Shown here: in pieces, positions 11,852 through 24,938 of the stretch
Position numbering within the stretch: position 1 is the first letter of the stretch
Layout of the letters: the number at the start of each line of letters is the position of its first letter
Assembly (NCBI RefSeq): GCF_014805685.1
Contig: NC_060911.1
Location: forward strand, 7,415,712 to 7,479,711
DNA: 64,000 nucleotides
Source of the DNA: Silurus meridionalis
Lineage: Eukaryota > Chordata > Actinopteri > Siluriformes > Siluridae
Direction of reading: 5' to 3'
The notes under the pieces: model-generated
The model's database searches: none
What the model was told of the DNA's origin: nothing
The model's input: the letters and a program-made list of their open reading frames with translations, nothing else
Position numbers and translations under genes: made by a program

Positions 11852-13149
11852 GGAAAAGCCTGCATAATCTCTGTGCTTCTGCCTCCTCTTGTGGCCTCGC
11901 TTGTTCTGTGACTCCAAACACCTGTGTTTAAAACGCTGATCACCTGACCGAATTGTTGAAGTGTTGATGACAACTCCTAAAAATGTGCTGCTATAATCTG
12001 TTCGGCTAACCCCCTAAATATTACGCTCCAGATGCTATCACAGTGCTTCAATTATTTCCCATTAAATACTAAAATGCATTATTAGACCGCCACAGGATCC
12101 ACTGACTCATGCAAATATGATTTGTTCATGATCTGGTAAGCATTTCAAAGCACATATTTGAGATGTTCTTGGAATGACACAGAATACACACATATTACAC
12201 AAAATGGGCTTTTTAATCATCTCATCTCATACATCATCATTTAAGGATTTCTTTGTAATAAAAATTGCCTAACATCTCAGCTCATCCCCCCTCCCCTCAT
12301 TTAGGATTTATGGAGTTAGGCGTAGAAGTAAATTATCTGTGATTCAAACTTGAAGCACAAATTTACTGCTCTTAATTTAATCAGTCCATAACTTAGATCA
12401 TTTCCTTTCAATTTACTGTAAATGGAATTTTGTTTCTAAGTACATTTTTTTGTTTGTTGACTGTAGGTGGCAAAAGTATACTTGTGGTACACTTGTAATT
12501 TTATAACTATAGCTATTATGGCAAAATTACATTTTAGACAGGAAGTGATTTGCACTCTATTCCAATTGGAAACACTTTAGGGGTTATATGCGTTTTTGTA
12601 CACACTTAGTGAGACTCCTCTGTGCTCAAAGGACTTCGAAGGGACATTCTCATTGTTTTTTGTCTAAATTACTTTTAGATATTGCTTTTTTTTCCATATC
12701 TTTCTGCCAGGTTATAACTCAAGTTAAGTGTTACATCATGCATGAGACCTGGTATTATAGTTTCTTTTGCATAAGCAGCCTATTTTATGAGTAGTATTAC
12801 AGATTAGAGCAGATATACATGTGTATAGAATAGGGTATATAAAGATCCTACTTTTAAATGTGTTTTTGTTTTTAAACTTTGTTTCTGAATTTAAAACTAA
12901 CTTGTGATATGTAGGATTTTTATGCATATAAAATGACCCTAATGCTGGCAAAACTACTGGATCTGAGGTCATCTTCATCATTTATTTAGTCAGTATCAGA
13001 GACTACATCTACTGACTTTACGAATGTATAACCCGTGATTAAGGAATCATCAGTGCTATAACGGAATTGTACTTGCATGTGTTTCAAATATCCGTGTCTA
13101 AAAATCTTTCTCCTCTTTCCCCCATCTGCGGTACCTTTTCCTGGAGCAG
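11852..13149. other. no feature seen
   Basis: AT-rich DNA with short chance frames only. The frame at 12588-12794 has no family features. Confidence 0.45.
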
Positions 13150-13167
13150 AAGACTACCCCGTGGAAG
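13150..13167 (+). other. candidate 18-nt microexon (speculative)
   Basis: The segment AAGACTACCCCGTGGAAG is preceded by a long pyrimidine-rich tract (about 13107-13140) ending in GGAGCAG, a good acceptor, and is followed directly by GTAAGAAC, a near-ideal donor. Its length, 18 nt, keeps frame. Extended upstream, one frame reads AEDYPVE. Neural adhesion and synaptic genes with huge introns often contain such microexons, which would fit a 64-kb window without other exons. There is no phase, homology or transcript evidence, and chance matches to splice signals are common. Confidence 0.2.
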
Positions 13168-16100
13168 GTAAGAACACTGTTTTCACTTTCTTACTTTGAA
13201 AGCGACTTGCCATATGCTGGTGTTAAAACTGGACCCTAACATGAATTTGTGCTCCCTCACCTGAGGGGCATTGTCAGCTTGGACTGCGGTTTGGATAACT
13301 TCCCAGGGGCTTTTGATTTGCTGCTATGAAACCAAATGATTGATTTCTTGAACCCTACTTCTTTACCCCTTCGCAAAACAACCCTTTACTTTTTTCTCAT
13401 TACTTGATTTTATTTTTGGTTTGTACCGAGTGCTCAGTTGTGCAATGTTGCATTATGGACCTTTTGCGTAGAAATCGGTATTTCGGGGAAATAATAAGCA
13501 GTAATGTACAGTATGTTACACTTACCATAGATGCGCTTCTTGACTGTGTATGCTACACTTCAGATTAGCTCATCACGTATGCATCCTTCAGGCTATAATT
13601 AGCTTGGTTTACTCTTCTGGGGAAAATCACAATTTTAATGGGTTATTTGCTTAATGGGGAAAATGCAAGCAATGGCCATCTCTCAGTAGAAAGAAATGCA
13701 TTATAATACTACCAGGTCAGTGCCCGAGGGGTAACCTGCCAAGACCAGTCTGCCTCATGGCTCTCAGAAACAGCCGTGAACATGGTGTTCCTTATGCTTA
13801 GGGAATGTTGCTTATATACTAATGGATTCCCTGCTGGCTGTAATTGATAGGTGGCATGCATAGGTCTAGCTCTTTCAAGCTTGATCCATGGGATAAGCTG
13901 CAGGTATCTGTGAATGCTGCCCGTCAGAATTCACAGCTGATGAATTACCTAGTCTATCCAGACTAAAATCTTGGGACAGGGTCACTATGGCAACACCAGC
14001 GGCCAGATGTTTCTTGAGTAGGCAAGCTGTTATTGGTTGTAGATTAATACCACTGGACGGGAAGAATGAAAAAGGGGTTGTTTTATATATCCGTGTATAG
14101 AAAAAAAATAACTTTGGTGAATCAGCATAGTCTGAAATATAGATTTTGATCTATTTTTGAGCAGTCCACATGAGAGGGAGGTGGTGGCAATAAAATGATT
14201 TGAGACATGAGAGAGAAACCCTGGTATACAGATGCAGAAGTGTAAAGGCAGAATTTACTTTATTTTCTGTACAAGTATATTGTAATAAGGCAGTAATAAG
14301 GAGCATTGGAAAGTCTTTATGATTGCAGGAGCAGATCTTGGGTGCACATCTACAGAATCCATTTGTGGTTTTGTGACTATGTCTTAAATAAAAATGTATA
14401 AGTGATGCACTGGATAATAACCAAATAGTCAAATGATCAGTCATTGAACTATTTCACTGTAAGTCTTGTTTGACATATTGTACATCATAGACCAGATCAA
14501 TTTATTTTTAAGGAAGGTTCTGTGCTAAATTCATATACATATTGTACATTGTGTTTGAAATATACAGCAAATACAAATTAAGGTATTTTATTGTTTTGCT
14601 AAAGACAAATCCAGACATACTGGATTTCAACTTGGTTATCCCCATCATTGGGTGGATTAAAATTTTGACTTTCTGTTCATCACAGTACAATCCTAGCCCC
14701 AAACCATTTAGTTTTCACTAGAAATTTTTAGCCAATCATAAAGAAAGGAAGCAAGTCACATTGTCTATTCAAAATGAATGAGCACAAAAATGACACATTT
14801 TTGTCCTCATTATCAAAAAGAGGTGAAAAGAATAGAAAAACAAAATGTCTTGTCATGGCAAAATCTACATTTGAATTGTCATGTGCTGAAATGTGCGAGC
14901 TTGTTTTGAAGAACAAACCGCTACTGATTGTGACAAGGTCAGTTGGGAGGAATATTAGGGAGTCCAGAGCAGTGTTGTAATGATATGGTGTATCATATTC
15001 TTTATGGCTGTAGAAAAAAAAGCAGGCAAGAAATCAATAAACTCCAGGAGCCAGATTTGATATAATACAACATTTGTCTAATTCTCTGCTCAATTTTGGC
15101 AGACTTTTTTTAGCTAATTTATTCCAGGCTAAAGAAATCACCACCACCGTTGGGAAGTTTATAGCTGACGGCATAAGTCCCTACTCAGTAATGGATTCAA
15201 AAATGCATTCAGTGCTTCAGAGAACGACGTGACTTTGAAAGCCTTGCGAACATCATGATGGGAAATAAAGAAAGAGCTTCAGAAACACCCCACTGAGTGT
15301 GCCACCAGTTGACGTTTGGCTCGAGAGCTAAGGCTTAATTGGCTGTGTTTCATTTTTTCTTTTATTTCTAATTGATAGCTTTTAAACCAGCATATTCTAT
15401 CGATTAATTTTGTATATAATAATTTTATACCTCCGATGTCGGAGCGTCAGACTACCAGGGTATGGCATGCTCTACTTTAAAGTTCTATGTGAGGGGCGAA
15501 AAGTTATGCATCAATACCTCCATATTTCTATGGAGCACATACTTCCCTCATGCATGTGTATGAGTTTCTCGGCTGATGGCACTAGTTGAGAGCAATCCTG
15601 ACCGTGTGGAGTGTGTTGGTGAACCGGAATGTGATGAAGTGTCCCGATCAGTTTCACTCTGCTGCCTGGCAGGGAGTGAAAGGAATGTCTCTCCCGCTGG
15701 GAAAGCTGCACTGTTGACATCAGAACTGAGCCGTTTCACCCTGAGAACATCCTTATTTACATTTCACAGAGGAAAAAGGTGATGCAGGGCGGGTTCCGTG
15801 AACGAGAGCTGATGCAATAGTTGTAGAAAAGCAGGCCCCTGTAGTTCATTTCAGAACGCATTTGTGTTTGGTTCAATTCAAACGAATTAAGCCCATTTGT
15901 CTTGTATCACTCTTTACTTTACATTAGGCAATAGCCAGGTGGCTAATCAGGTTGTGGATTTGATTCATTTTCTATAATAGCAGCTTGAAAAGAAGGTCCA
16001 GTTATGCTCATTCATAGCTTATTAAAAAAACCAAGAATAAACGTGTTATTCGAAACACTGAAACCATGTTGTTGATTTTGGTGCTGTTTTCTGAGAAGAT

Positions 16101-18927
16101 TTATTATTTGTATGTTTCCCTGATTTTTCTCATAAAACCATTCCTACCTATTACCCTCATCATTTAACAGCTGGCAGGCAGGAGGTCTAACACAGGGAGA
16201 AGGCTACCACATGCTCCCTCCAAACACCAAAGGCCCCCACTTCATCTTTTTGAACTGCAGCTCCTGCTGTCACATGGCAGTGTAACACACACACAGACGA
16301 AAATGCTTCTCACTCGCATGGACACACACACAGACCGCCGCTATTGCTGTGAACGGTAGGGAATTGGTAGCATACAACATTCCACCTGCCTTCAATGTAC
16401 GATTCTCTCAGTTGCCCAGCTGCAGATGTAGTTAGGATTCAAGCTTTTAATCTCCAGAAGATAGGCAAAACAAGAATGACAAGCTAGAATAAAACAAGTG
16501 ATGACAGGAGCTGATAACGCCCAAGAAACAACAAAATTAAGAGGGAATAGTTTGCAAATTGATGTTATTGGGGAGATGCACTTAATAGGGTGCTGTAACA
16601 TAAAATCTTTCCAGATCTTTCCATCTTCAGGGTGGAAATGTCCTGGCACATTGAACCCACTCATAGCTTGTTTTTTTCCTGTGATGGTACGCCCCATTGT
16701 ATTCTACTCCCTGCTGCTTTATTCATTTTAGCTCAAAGTTGAGTCAATCAGACTAATTCAACACCCAGTATCATAAATGGTTAGATTTCCCCCATGATGT
16801 GGCCTTCACTTGGTGAGTTCAGTATAACTGAACCAAGGCAACCTGTTGAGCTGGACCTGAAATTGGTTCCTTGGTATGGAAAAGATTTTACACATGGCAA
16901 ATCTCTTGGCACCTTCCATAATTAACTAAACAAAATGTTTGATTAAATGTGGAGCACCTCGTTGCTCTTATAAATGTAATGTTGGTTCTTTACAGATTTG
17001 CTCACTGTCAAGTGGTATTGGCTTCATCACTTAATTACTACTGGCAAATAACTCCCATGGATGGCTTTTGAGGCCAAGCATACTCAACATAGATCCTTAA
17101 TTGTACACCAACCGTAGTTTCCACCCCTGCAGTTCACTTTACTCTGCCCTATTTTTGGGGAGTTTTGTCTAATTAGGGGCACTGACCGAGTCTCAAAAGG
17201 TTGTCCTAGATAAATGAGATCCAGGCAGCTTTAAAACCCAGCAGTAGGAGGGAACACCCAACCTGGAGGTAATTTGCTGAGGAAGCTATGGAAATTGATG
17301 AGCTGGAAGTATAGTGACCTGGTTTTTCGAACTGAAATCTGACACACTTTCAGTATAACCAGAGACACCAGAGGCCACCGATTATCTCGAATAATAAAAT
17401 ATACAAAAATATCTCGACTCGGGGAAGACGATAAAACTCTTAGCAGAAATTGTTGTCTTTGAAATGGGTCAATTCAGAGGTGTTTTTTTTGTGTATGTGG
17501 GTCAAAGTATAAGTAGTCTTTATCTTTGTAGTGAGTCAGGGGTCTTTATCACCTTTAATACATTTGACCAGGTTTGATTATTTCCTCCCATCTGGCTCTT
17601 ACCCAAAAGATATTAGTTTCAGAGCTGTGAGATTAATTTTTGGATTGGGTTCGGGGAAGATTTGGGAGGATCTTTACTAGATGTATAGACAGAAAGATGT
17701 AGATGTACTATTTGTATTGACAAAAAATAAAATCTAATAAGATTGCCATGTTGGAGCATATAAACCTATTTTTCCTGATCACTGTTCCACATTTTTCTCT
17801 GTTAATCCATGAGGTACATGCAAGCACTGTTGACTAATCCTGTCTTTACGCTGAATGATTGTACTTTGTGTTTTTGCTGCTTTTTGTTTCATTTTGTCAA
17901 ATCCGCATTGACGGTTGGTGAGCATGTCACCCCATGCAAAGGACCCTCATTTGAAGTTTTTCACGATGTTCAGCATCTCATCTGAAATTAGTCAATAGAA
18001 GGATGATGTTGTATGATGTAAAATTGTATAACATTAAAAGAAATCTGTTTGAGGAAGCAATTCATTTAAAAAGCATAGATTTTGCTCAGATTATTATAAC
18101 TAGACTACATGCCTGATGCCTCATGCATTGAATTGAAACGTGAGAGCACTTTGTTATGAACAGAAAATAATACCCATATTACCTTAAGATCACTTTTAGG
18201 AATGGGCGAATTATGTTCCTATTTTTTTTTTAAACACAAGTCAAGAAAGAGTGTAAACTCTAGAGACAGTTGAGACTAGACTAGAAACTCAAGAAACTGT
18301 GAGACTTGCAGATTCTGAAATGCTCAAACTGCCAGTCTTGTAAGTGGAAAAAAACTTGTCAGGGCATTTTGGGATGTGTTAAAGAAGTTAAGTAGCACTG
18401 ACTCGGAGTAGAAAGTATACAATATTTCTGTGTAATGAGTGGTATTTAGGTCCAGGGAGGCATTTGAATGTAACCAACTAATTATTTCTCGTCGGCTTCT
18501 GCCCTGTTAAAGATGCACAGCGTGTGCATTGAAGGTCAGACAGACCTTTTTTATTTTCAGTTTTTTTTTTTTCTCCCTCCATGCACACAAGTAGCAACTG
18601 AATGAAATGAAGGTCATTTGGTTTTCAGACACAAAGCACAAGAGCAGGTGCAAAATAGTTCTTATATCAGGCCCATCGTGCATGATGCCCAGGCCTGGAA
18701 GCATTTAAAAAGCCCCAAGGAGAAACACACACTCAACACTCATACAGCTCACAAAACAGCTGTAACCCTTAAACTCACGTTAATGTGATATTAAATCTTG
18801 CTAACAGTTCTTTCGTCTTCTTTTTTTTTTCTGCACCTGACTCAACATCTTTGCAGATTTGCCCAATGAAAATGTGTAATATCCAAAGAAACATCCTTAT
18901 ATGTCTTTACATTTGTTAAATGTCTTT
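13168..18927. other. quiet region, no gene or recognised repeat
   Basis: No transposon ends or RNA genes recognised. The frames at 15576-15782 (plus) and 16392-16697 (minus) have no domain features. The stretches 13690-14020 and 15560-15790 are GC-richer and complex in sequence, the sort of DNA in which conserved regulatory elements are found, but this is only an impression. Confidence 0.4.
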
Positions 18928-19049
18928 ATCTTATGACCAGAAGCTATGACATTGAAACCACTGCCATGTGAGGTGAACAGCAATCACAAAAATGAGGCAG
19001 CAAGTAAAGAGTCATCTCTTGAAGCTGATTTGAAATGGGCAAGTCTGAG

Positions 19050-20106
19050 GATTTGAGCAGTGGTGGAAGAAGTACACAATCTTCTTGAGTTAAAGTAGAG
19101 ATACAGTAGGTAAAATATGACTCCAGTCAAAGCCAAAGTGCCTTCTTTAAACTTTCACTTAAATAAACGTACAAAAATATTTACTTTTAAATGTACATAA
19201 GTATCCGATGTACTATCGTTTACAATGTCCTAATATCATTTCTGTCACAAGTCTCGTAATCAACTCAGTTTATGTAAAAAGACCGTTACTCTTAGCACAC
19301 CAATCTATTAAAAGAATGATATTAATTAAACACTGATATCTATTACAATTAGCATGAGGCCAAAACCTTCTTTTTAACAACTTAAAAAAATAAAAATAAA
19401 TAAAATATGCAAATAAGGCCACGGGTGTTGCGGAATCTGGAGTTTCTTCCATCATTCATTCCTCTGAAAATGTTCTGCTCGCTGCTGAACTCTACGTTTG
19501 TGCTAAGTAGATACCGCCGAGCGGCAATCAAAACAAGTTCAAAAACAGAGCGCGCGCTCTACCCTGATTGGCGGCTTGCTGCGTGCTCGACCGGTTAAGT
19601 TTTTATCTACTCATGAATAAAAAGTAACGACTGATTTCGCGAAGTGTTAGTCTCCCCAAATAGAAATACTTCAGTAAAGCACAGATACGTGAAAAAGCTA
19701 CTTAAGTACAGTAACTAATTACATTCACAGTAATCCCCCGTTTATCGCGGTGGTTACGTTTCAAGACCTCTCGCGATAAACGGGAAAAAAAAGCGCGATA
19801 AACAGAAGCCACCCCAAAAATGCTATTTTATGTATACAGTACTGTTCTGTATTAACATTTTACTTCATTTTATAATGAATAATTATATTTTTATTGATAA
19901 ATTTAATTATTTCTACATAAAACTCCATAAACAACTCCCTTTAAGTGTTTTGGTCTATTGTGCTATCCGCGAGAGACCGGGAAAATCAGACAAACAAAGT
20001 CATTTTGTGGCAAACGCAATTCCATGATACACCGGGTGCAGGAGATTCGAACCGCAGTAAAGCGGAGGATTACTGTATTTTGTTACTGTCCACCACTGGA
20101 CTTAAG
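19050..20106. mobile_element. non-autonomous hAT-type element, middle layer of the nest
   Basis: The element is 19058-20098. It starts CAGTGGTGGAAGAAGTACAC and ends GTCCACCACTG. The flanking 8-mers are GATTTGAG (19050-19057) and GACTTAAG (20099-20106), matching at six of eight positions, as expected for an old hAT duplication. It sits inside the Tc1 leader. The interior has the ACTTAAGTACAGTAACTAAT type sequence common in fish hAT ends. No transposase is present. A lone, inverted end of the same family occurs at 32172-32221. Confidence 0.9.
19728..20075. mobile_element. mariner-like MITE, inner layer of the nest
   Basis: It starts CAGTAATCCCCCGTTTATCG and ends AAGCGGAGGATTACTG. The ends are imperfect inverted repeats of about 23 bp. 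TA follows the right end; the left flank reads CA, which may be a mutated TA. It is 348 bp with no coding capacity. The internal landmark GGGTGCAGGAGATTCGAACC (20036-20055) recurs near 24905, and the motif around ACGCCACCC/GAAGCCACCCC recurs near 36790, so the family has more fragments in this window. Confidence 0.88.
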
Positions 20107-20925
20107 TGATTCTGATAAGGACCAAATTGTGATGGCTAGATGACCAGAGCAGATCATCTTCAAAGTGACCGGTCCTGTGGAGTGTTCTCAGTTTGCAGTC
20201 AAAGTGCTTCAAGGAAGGACCAGCAACAGAGTCATATGCAGCCAAGGCTCATTGATGCATGTAGCGAAGAAAAGCTACCCCCCCTGGTAAGATCCCACAG
20301 AAGAGCTCCTGCTGCTGAAATTGCTGGAATAGTTACAGCTGGCTATGACAGAAAGGTGGCAGAACACACAATGCATCATCACATGCTGAGTATGGGTCTG
20401 TTCACTATTTAAAGCGCCGAAGAGCCGGCCTGGTCCTATGAATCATGTGTGGTGTTTATCTGAGCAAAATATGGCAACAGGATGTATTATGGCAAGAACA
20501 CATAGGTGGGATGAGGCTCCAGACAACGAATGACTGGAAAACCTTGGGTCTTAGCTTTCACATGGAAGTTATTTGGACACGTAGCACCTATCTAAACATT
20601 GTCACAGACCAAATACACCACTCCATGGCAAAGGTATCTCCTCATGGCAGTGGCCTCGTTCCGTAGGATAATGCTCCCTTCTGGAAATTGTTCAGGAATG
20701 GTTTGAAGAGCATGACAAAGAGTTCAAGATGTTCATTTGGCCTCCAAATCCTCAGAATTTAATCCAATTGAGCAAACAAGTTCAATCCATGGAGGACCCA
20801 TCTTGCAACTTTTAAGACTTAAAGGATCCGCTACTAACATCTTGGTGCCAGATGCCACAGCAGACCGTCAGAGGTCTTGTGAAGTACAGTACATGCCTCG
20901 ACATGTCATGTTAGCAAAGTTAAAC
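20107..20925 (+). pseudogene. Tc1 transposase remnant with broken catalytic site
   Basis: The HTH part is readable in the frame at 20140-20412, for example QPRLIDA and GYDRKVAEHT. The first catalytic Asp has become Tyr (TAT at 20437-20439 within WSYES). The codon before the second Asp is a stop (TAG 20664-20666), followed by the retained Asp in DNAPF (20667-20669). The third acidic residue (GAG 20770-20772, in AATCCAATTGAGC) is 103 nt from the second, not a multiple of three, so the frame is shifted. About 25 bp normally following that Glu is missing. The gene is dead in at least three ways. Confidence 0.9.
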
Positions 20926-20930
20926 CGGCA

Positions 20931-22555
20931 TTGATTTTGCATTAATTAAAACACCACTTTATACAGAAAGTGGGATTTATCTGGGGTTTATCTGTCAGTG
21001 ATATTGGAGGAGGAGGGCAGGACCTTTGGGATTCAATGTAATCAAAATATCATCACTTCAAAATGTCATTGTAAATTTGTGGGTATAATCTTTTAAGCTC
21101 TTTTGACCTTTTTTAAAATCTTTTACAAGCATAACCCTGTATTTAAATTTTGAACTCCTACACGAAATGAGTCTGGAGGTGGTATCCTTTGGACTACTAA
21201 ACCGGCATTGGTGACGCATCCAGTCTGAGGAGCTTCCCAGTCACTTCAAGGTTGTCTTATGTAATTGTACAATCTGATTCAGATTAAATGCCCAGTTATC
21301 GGTTTGAATCAGGCTAAAATGTGTAGAAATGTCTCGCGTCCTCCTTGCAACGATGGTAGCAGATTTGACTTCTCTCTCTGTTGTCTTATTCTTCTACAGC
21401 AGACGGACTCCAGTGAGACCCTACAGGCATAAAGGCTGGCTTTTGCACAATCCTTAATCCTGTGTCATAAATCAAAGCTCTGCACAGATCCAGCTGCCTG
21501 AGTATCCATTTTGTACATGCACACACACACACTCTCTGATTTTAATGTGCTCTTCTCAGTGCCACCGTTTGTGTGGTAGAGATGTTAAATAGTTCAGATT
21601 TGATAGAGCTGCTGTTATGAAGTAGCCTACATCCCACATGAATTAGGGTTACAGGGCATTTGGAAATGTTGTTGCCTTTGTCTTTTTACTTATTGCTTCT
21701 GTATTTCCCCACTGTGAATCTGCTGCCGTGTGTCATTCTCCTACTACCAATATTAGATTTTTTTTCTCTACATTTCTTTATTGTTCTTTTCACCATTTGC
21801 ATTCTTCTTACAATGACACCTTTACTTTTTTAAGAAATTTTATTTTTATCCGAAACCATGTGAAGGTGTGCGTTTGTTTATACTGCTATTCAAACTTTTT
21901 GGTTTTCTGCCTAGAAAAGATCAATTCGGGTAGGAAGCAGCTGTCCAAACAGCCTGCGTAAAAAAAAAAAAAAGTCTAATTTCCTTATGATTTTTTTTTT
22001 GTATAGCGAAACAGACACAGGCCTAAAAATCAGTTTAAATTCGGATACCTGTTGTCAAATTGTCCTGTGCTATTAGTTCAGCATTAAAACAAAAGAGCAC
22101 TTGCACACACTGTTTCCAATTTATAAATCAATTAATCACCCATTTAAATCAGTCACGTGAAGAGCTGATCATGAGTGGTGTTTTTTATCCCTCAGGTGAT
22201 AGTACTAGGACTGGTGGATGTTGTGAATGTTGCTGATAAACCAATTGAGAACTACATTTTTTCCTTGTAGTTTGGGTTAAAATTTCAGTGCAGGACATTA
22301 TTTTAGTCTGCAGTTTTCAGAACTATAGTAGAAAGTGCCGGAAGGTTATAAGTATTACTATTATTATCAAGTAAGTTTGTGTTTGAGCTACAACAAGGAG
22401 GCAAAAACCAAAAACTGCTTTATTTGAAGTTAATTTCTAATAATTACAGAAAGAAACAATGCATTACATTATATATTTTATGTTTGATATTGACCTGATA
22501 CTGATACATGTTTACCATTGGTGAAAATCTGTAAAAAAAAAAAAAAAATCGAATT
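20931..22555. other. no gene recognised
   Basis: AT-rich DNA with a short CA run near 21517-21533 and A or T homopolymers near 21960 and 22000. No family recognised. Confidence 0.45.
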
Positions 22556-23045
22556 TAAAGTTTTATATATATAGCACCTTTTATAACGAGCCAGGCAACA
22601 AAGTGCTTTACAATAAGAAGTACTAATTAAAACAAATAGAGCATTCACAACCAAGTATCAGCCCAGAAACACAAAAGAAAAAGAACTGAAACATAACATC
22701 TTTTAGGGAATAAAAGCCAAAGGAAGAGGTTTTTTTACAAAGATTTCAAAGTATCCAGATTTGAGACTGACTTTATTTAACAATTATTTAACAGTTTAGG
22801 AGCAGCCACAGAAAAAGCCTGGATCACCTCTGTCCTTGTACTTAGTCCTTCTTAAAAGAAGCTAACAGGGGGATGTAAGTAAATATGATAAAGAACGGAT
22901 CTGTAGTAAGTCAAGACGATATTTGGAGCTGAATTATTTAAAGGTTTATATGCAAATATTAGAACTTTAAACTCAACTCTAAAACATACTGGAATCCAGT
23001 ACAGTGATGAAAAAATAGGGTTAAGTAAAAGAAAAAAGAAAAAAC
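22556..23045. repeat. teleost interspersed repeat fragment, family not assigned
   Basis: Phrases such as ATATAGCACCTTTTATAACG, AAAGTGCTTTACAATAAGAA, GCTAACAGGG and ACTGGAATCCAGTACAGTGA match a repeat I recall from many fish genomes (order: small-cell leader, CAAAGTGCTTTACA, then GGAATCCAGT). On the minus strand a 66-codon frame (22852-23052) contains YWIPVCFRVEFKVLIFAYK, which resembles the C-terminal tail of L2/CR1-type LINE proteins (LHWLPV-like). The resemblance is suggestive only. The element is old and without clear ends. Confidence 0.55.
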
Positions 23046-23965
23046 ATGACACTTTGGGTTTTTAGGAAAAAGAGAGAAAAAAAGAAAAGACAATATTTCC
23101 ATTCATATTTCTATTCATTTTTTTATATTCTATATCAGGGTCTGTTTATTTGATAGAATATTACAGAGAAACACCAAAAAAAGTAGGCCAATGAACTATA
23201 CAATATTATAAAAGTAGTTCTCAATAACCAGATAATTACACGAGGGTGTTCAATAAATCAAAGCATTAATGCCGGGTTTTTCTGATTTAACACACTGCAT
23301 AGTACACAAAAAGAAACACTGCATCTCAAGCCTTCTTCGAACAGCATACTGTACATAGCATTCAGCTCACATCTCACTAAGTAATAACCAAGCCACTCAC
23401 CCATGAACCAAATCGGGGTGTTACAGCACTAAAAAAAATAGTTTTCACTATTTTCTGACAGCCTACATGTCATTCACATAATTTCAGCTATTTAAATAGT
23501 ATTTCTAATACCGTATGAACATGTCGTGAATCAAATTGAGCAGAAGTGTCTTCTTTTTTTTTTCTCTGCTTCCTCTGGGAGGTCCTTAATGTGTTTGAAT
23601 CCTACACTAACGGAGATAAAGCTCATGCCATGCACACTGAGCTGTTCAGCCAACTCCAAATAAAGCCTTTCGTTTAGCAGAGCTCTGTTCGATCTTAAAT
23701 CTTTACCTGGATGCCAGGATCATGGGAGTAGTTTGCTGTATTGAATAAAAGTCACAATGTATATACTATTGTTTAAAAGCTTTAGCGGCTGTTTTCATCA
23801 GACGTTTTTTTTTTTCCCCCACAGGGAATAGTTGTTAAGCAATACGAACAACACCTTGTCTCCACTTAAAATTTTTCAAATGGTATTTTTTCATTTCTCT
23901 TTTTTCTTTACTCATCTTTCATAACCTGAGCAGGTCTGTGAATTTGTATTTTCGCAGTTAATATA

Positions 23966-24664
23966 CCGTATTTTTCGGACTATAAGCCGCTACTTTTTTC
24001 CCACGTTTTGAAACCTGCGGCTTAAACAACGAAGCGGCTAATTTAATAATTTTTCCTGGGTTTTTCTCGGTTTCAGCCAAAAAACTGAGCGAACATTAGA
24101 CCAATGAAATTTCCGAACGGAAATGAAAAAACGCACCTCACCTGTGTTCTGAGCTGCACGGCTTCGGGAGAAAACGCACGACGATGCCAAAAGATAAACC
24201 CCCGAGTGAAATAGTTGTAAGAGGAACGAGAAAGACCATGAACAATGACTTTCTTGGTCTGCTACTGTTTAGATACAAGCCGTTGTAATGCGTTGAGTCT
24301 GGGTGAAGGGAGAGCTCGCTAACTCCAGTTGCAACAGAAATCATATAAGCACAGACAGGTTTCCAAAACTCATGCTTTTTTAATTTTCTTGGCAACAGTG
24401 TTAAGGGTTAGTTAAAGAAACTTAGAACTGAGCATCAGAAAATAATAAGGACATAATCCTCGTCTTGAACATACACAGTAATACCGGAAAAATAATACAG
24501 TAATACACCGTGTGTAACGTGTCTTTGTTAAAGCCTGTGTAAAGTACATTAGTGTAGACGGCTTATAGACAGGTGCGGCTTATTTGTGTTAAAAATACAA
24601 ATATTTCTAAAATTCAGTGGGTGCGGCTTATATATGGGTCCGCTTTATAGTCCGGAAATTACGG
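23966..24664. mobile_element. mariner-like non-autonomous element (about 0.7 kb)
   Basis: It begins CCGTATTTTTCGGACTATAA after TA, and ends CTTTATAGTCCGGAAATTAC followed by GG. The ends are inverted repeats of about 20-25 bp, and subterminal GCGGCTTA motifs face each other (AGCCGC near 23985, GCGGCTTATA near 24622). I recognise a common fish element of the Tc1/mariner superfamily. The right flank reads TG in place of TA. The 85-codon minus-strand frame inside shows no transposase motif. A piece of the right end of another copy lies at 43372-43440. Confidence 0.9.
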
Positions 24665-24901
24665 TGTGTTATATAGCCCCGTTTATGCTCATGGGCTCGT
24701 CCAATAAGAGAATGTATTCCACAATTAATGGAATTTTCAGAATATTTACACAACCTGTAAGAAAAATGGAATGTGGACGCTTCCGGGTGGTTAGCTGATA
24801 TAAGTGAATTTTAACTTAATTTTTTTTTTGTGTTTTTAAAGAGTAAGCGAGAACAGAAAAATAAATGTATATTTATATAAAAGCGTTTACAGATTTTCCA
24901 C

Positions 24902-24938
24902 AAGGGTGCAGGAGATTCAAACCGAGAGATTACTTATT
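24902..24938. mobile_element. fragment of the 19728-20075 MITE family
   Basis: GGGTGCAGGAGATTCAAACC is followed by GAGAGATTACT, which parallels GGGTGCAGGAGATTCGAACC and GAGGATTACTG at the right end of the complete copy. About 10 bp between the two blocks is deleted. Confidence 0.65.

Larger units (their letters stand above)
18928..20930 (+). mobile_element. Tc1-like element, outer layer of a three-level nest
   Basis: The left part (18928-19057) holds TTATGACCAG near the start and GAAATGGGCAAGTCTGAGGA just before the break. After the hAT insertion it resumes at about 20107 with GACCAAATTGTGATGGCTAG. I recognise this from memory as a teleost Tc1 family whose leader runs straight from GGGCAAG to CAAATTGTGATGG, so the two parts belong together. 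The transposase remnant reads on the plus strand to about 20925. The right terminal repeat is not recognisable. Without the insert the remnant is about 950 bp. Confidence 0.9.

Noticed and set aside
24138..24395. An 85-codon minus-strand frame inside the mariner-like element was considered as a transposase piece.
   Set aside because: It has no HTH or DDE/D motif.
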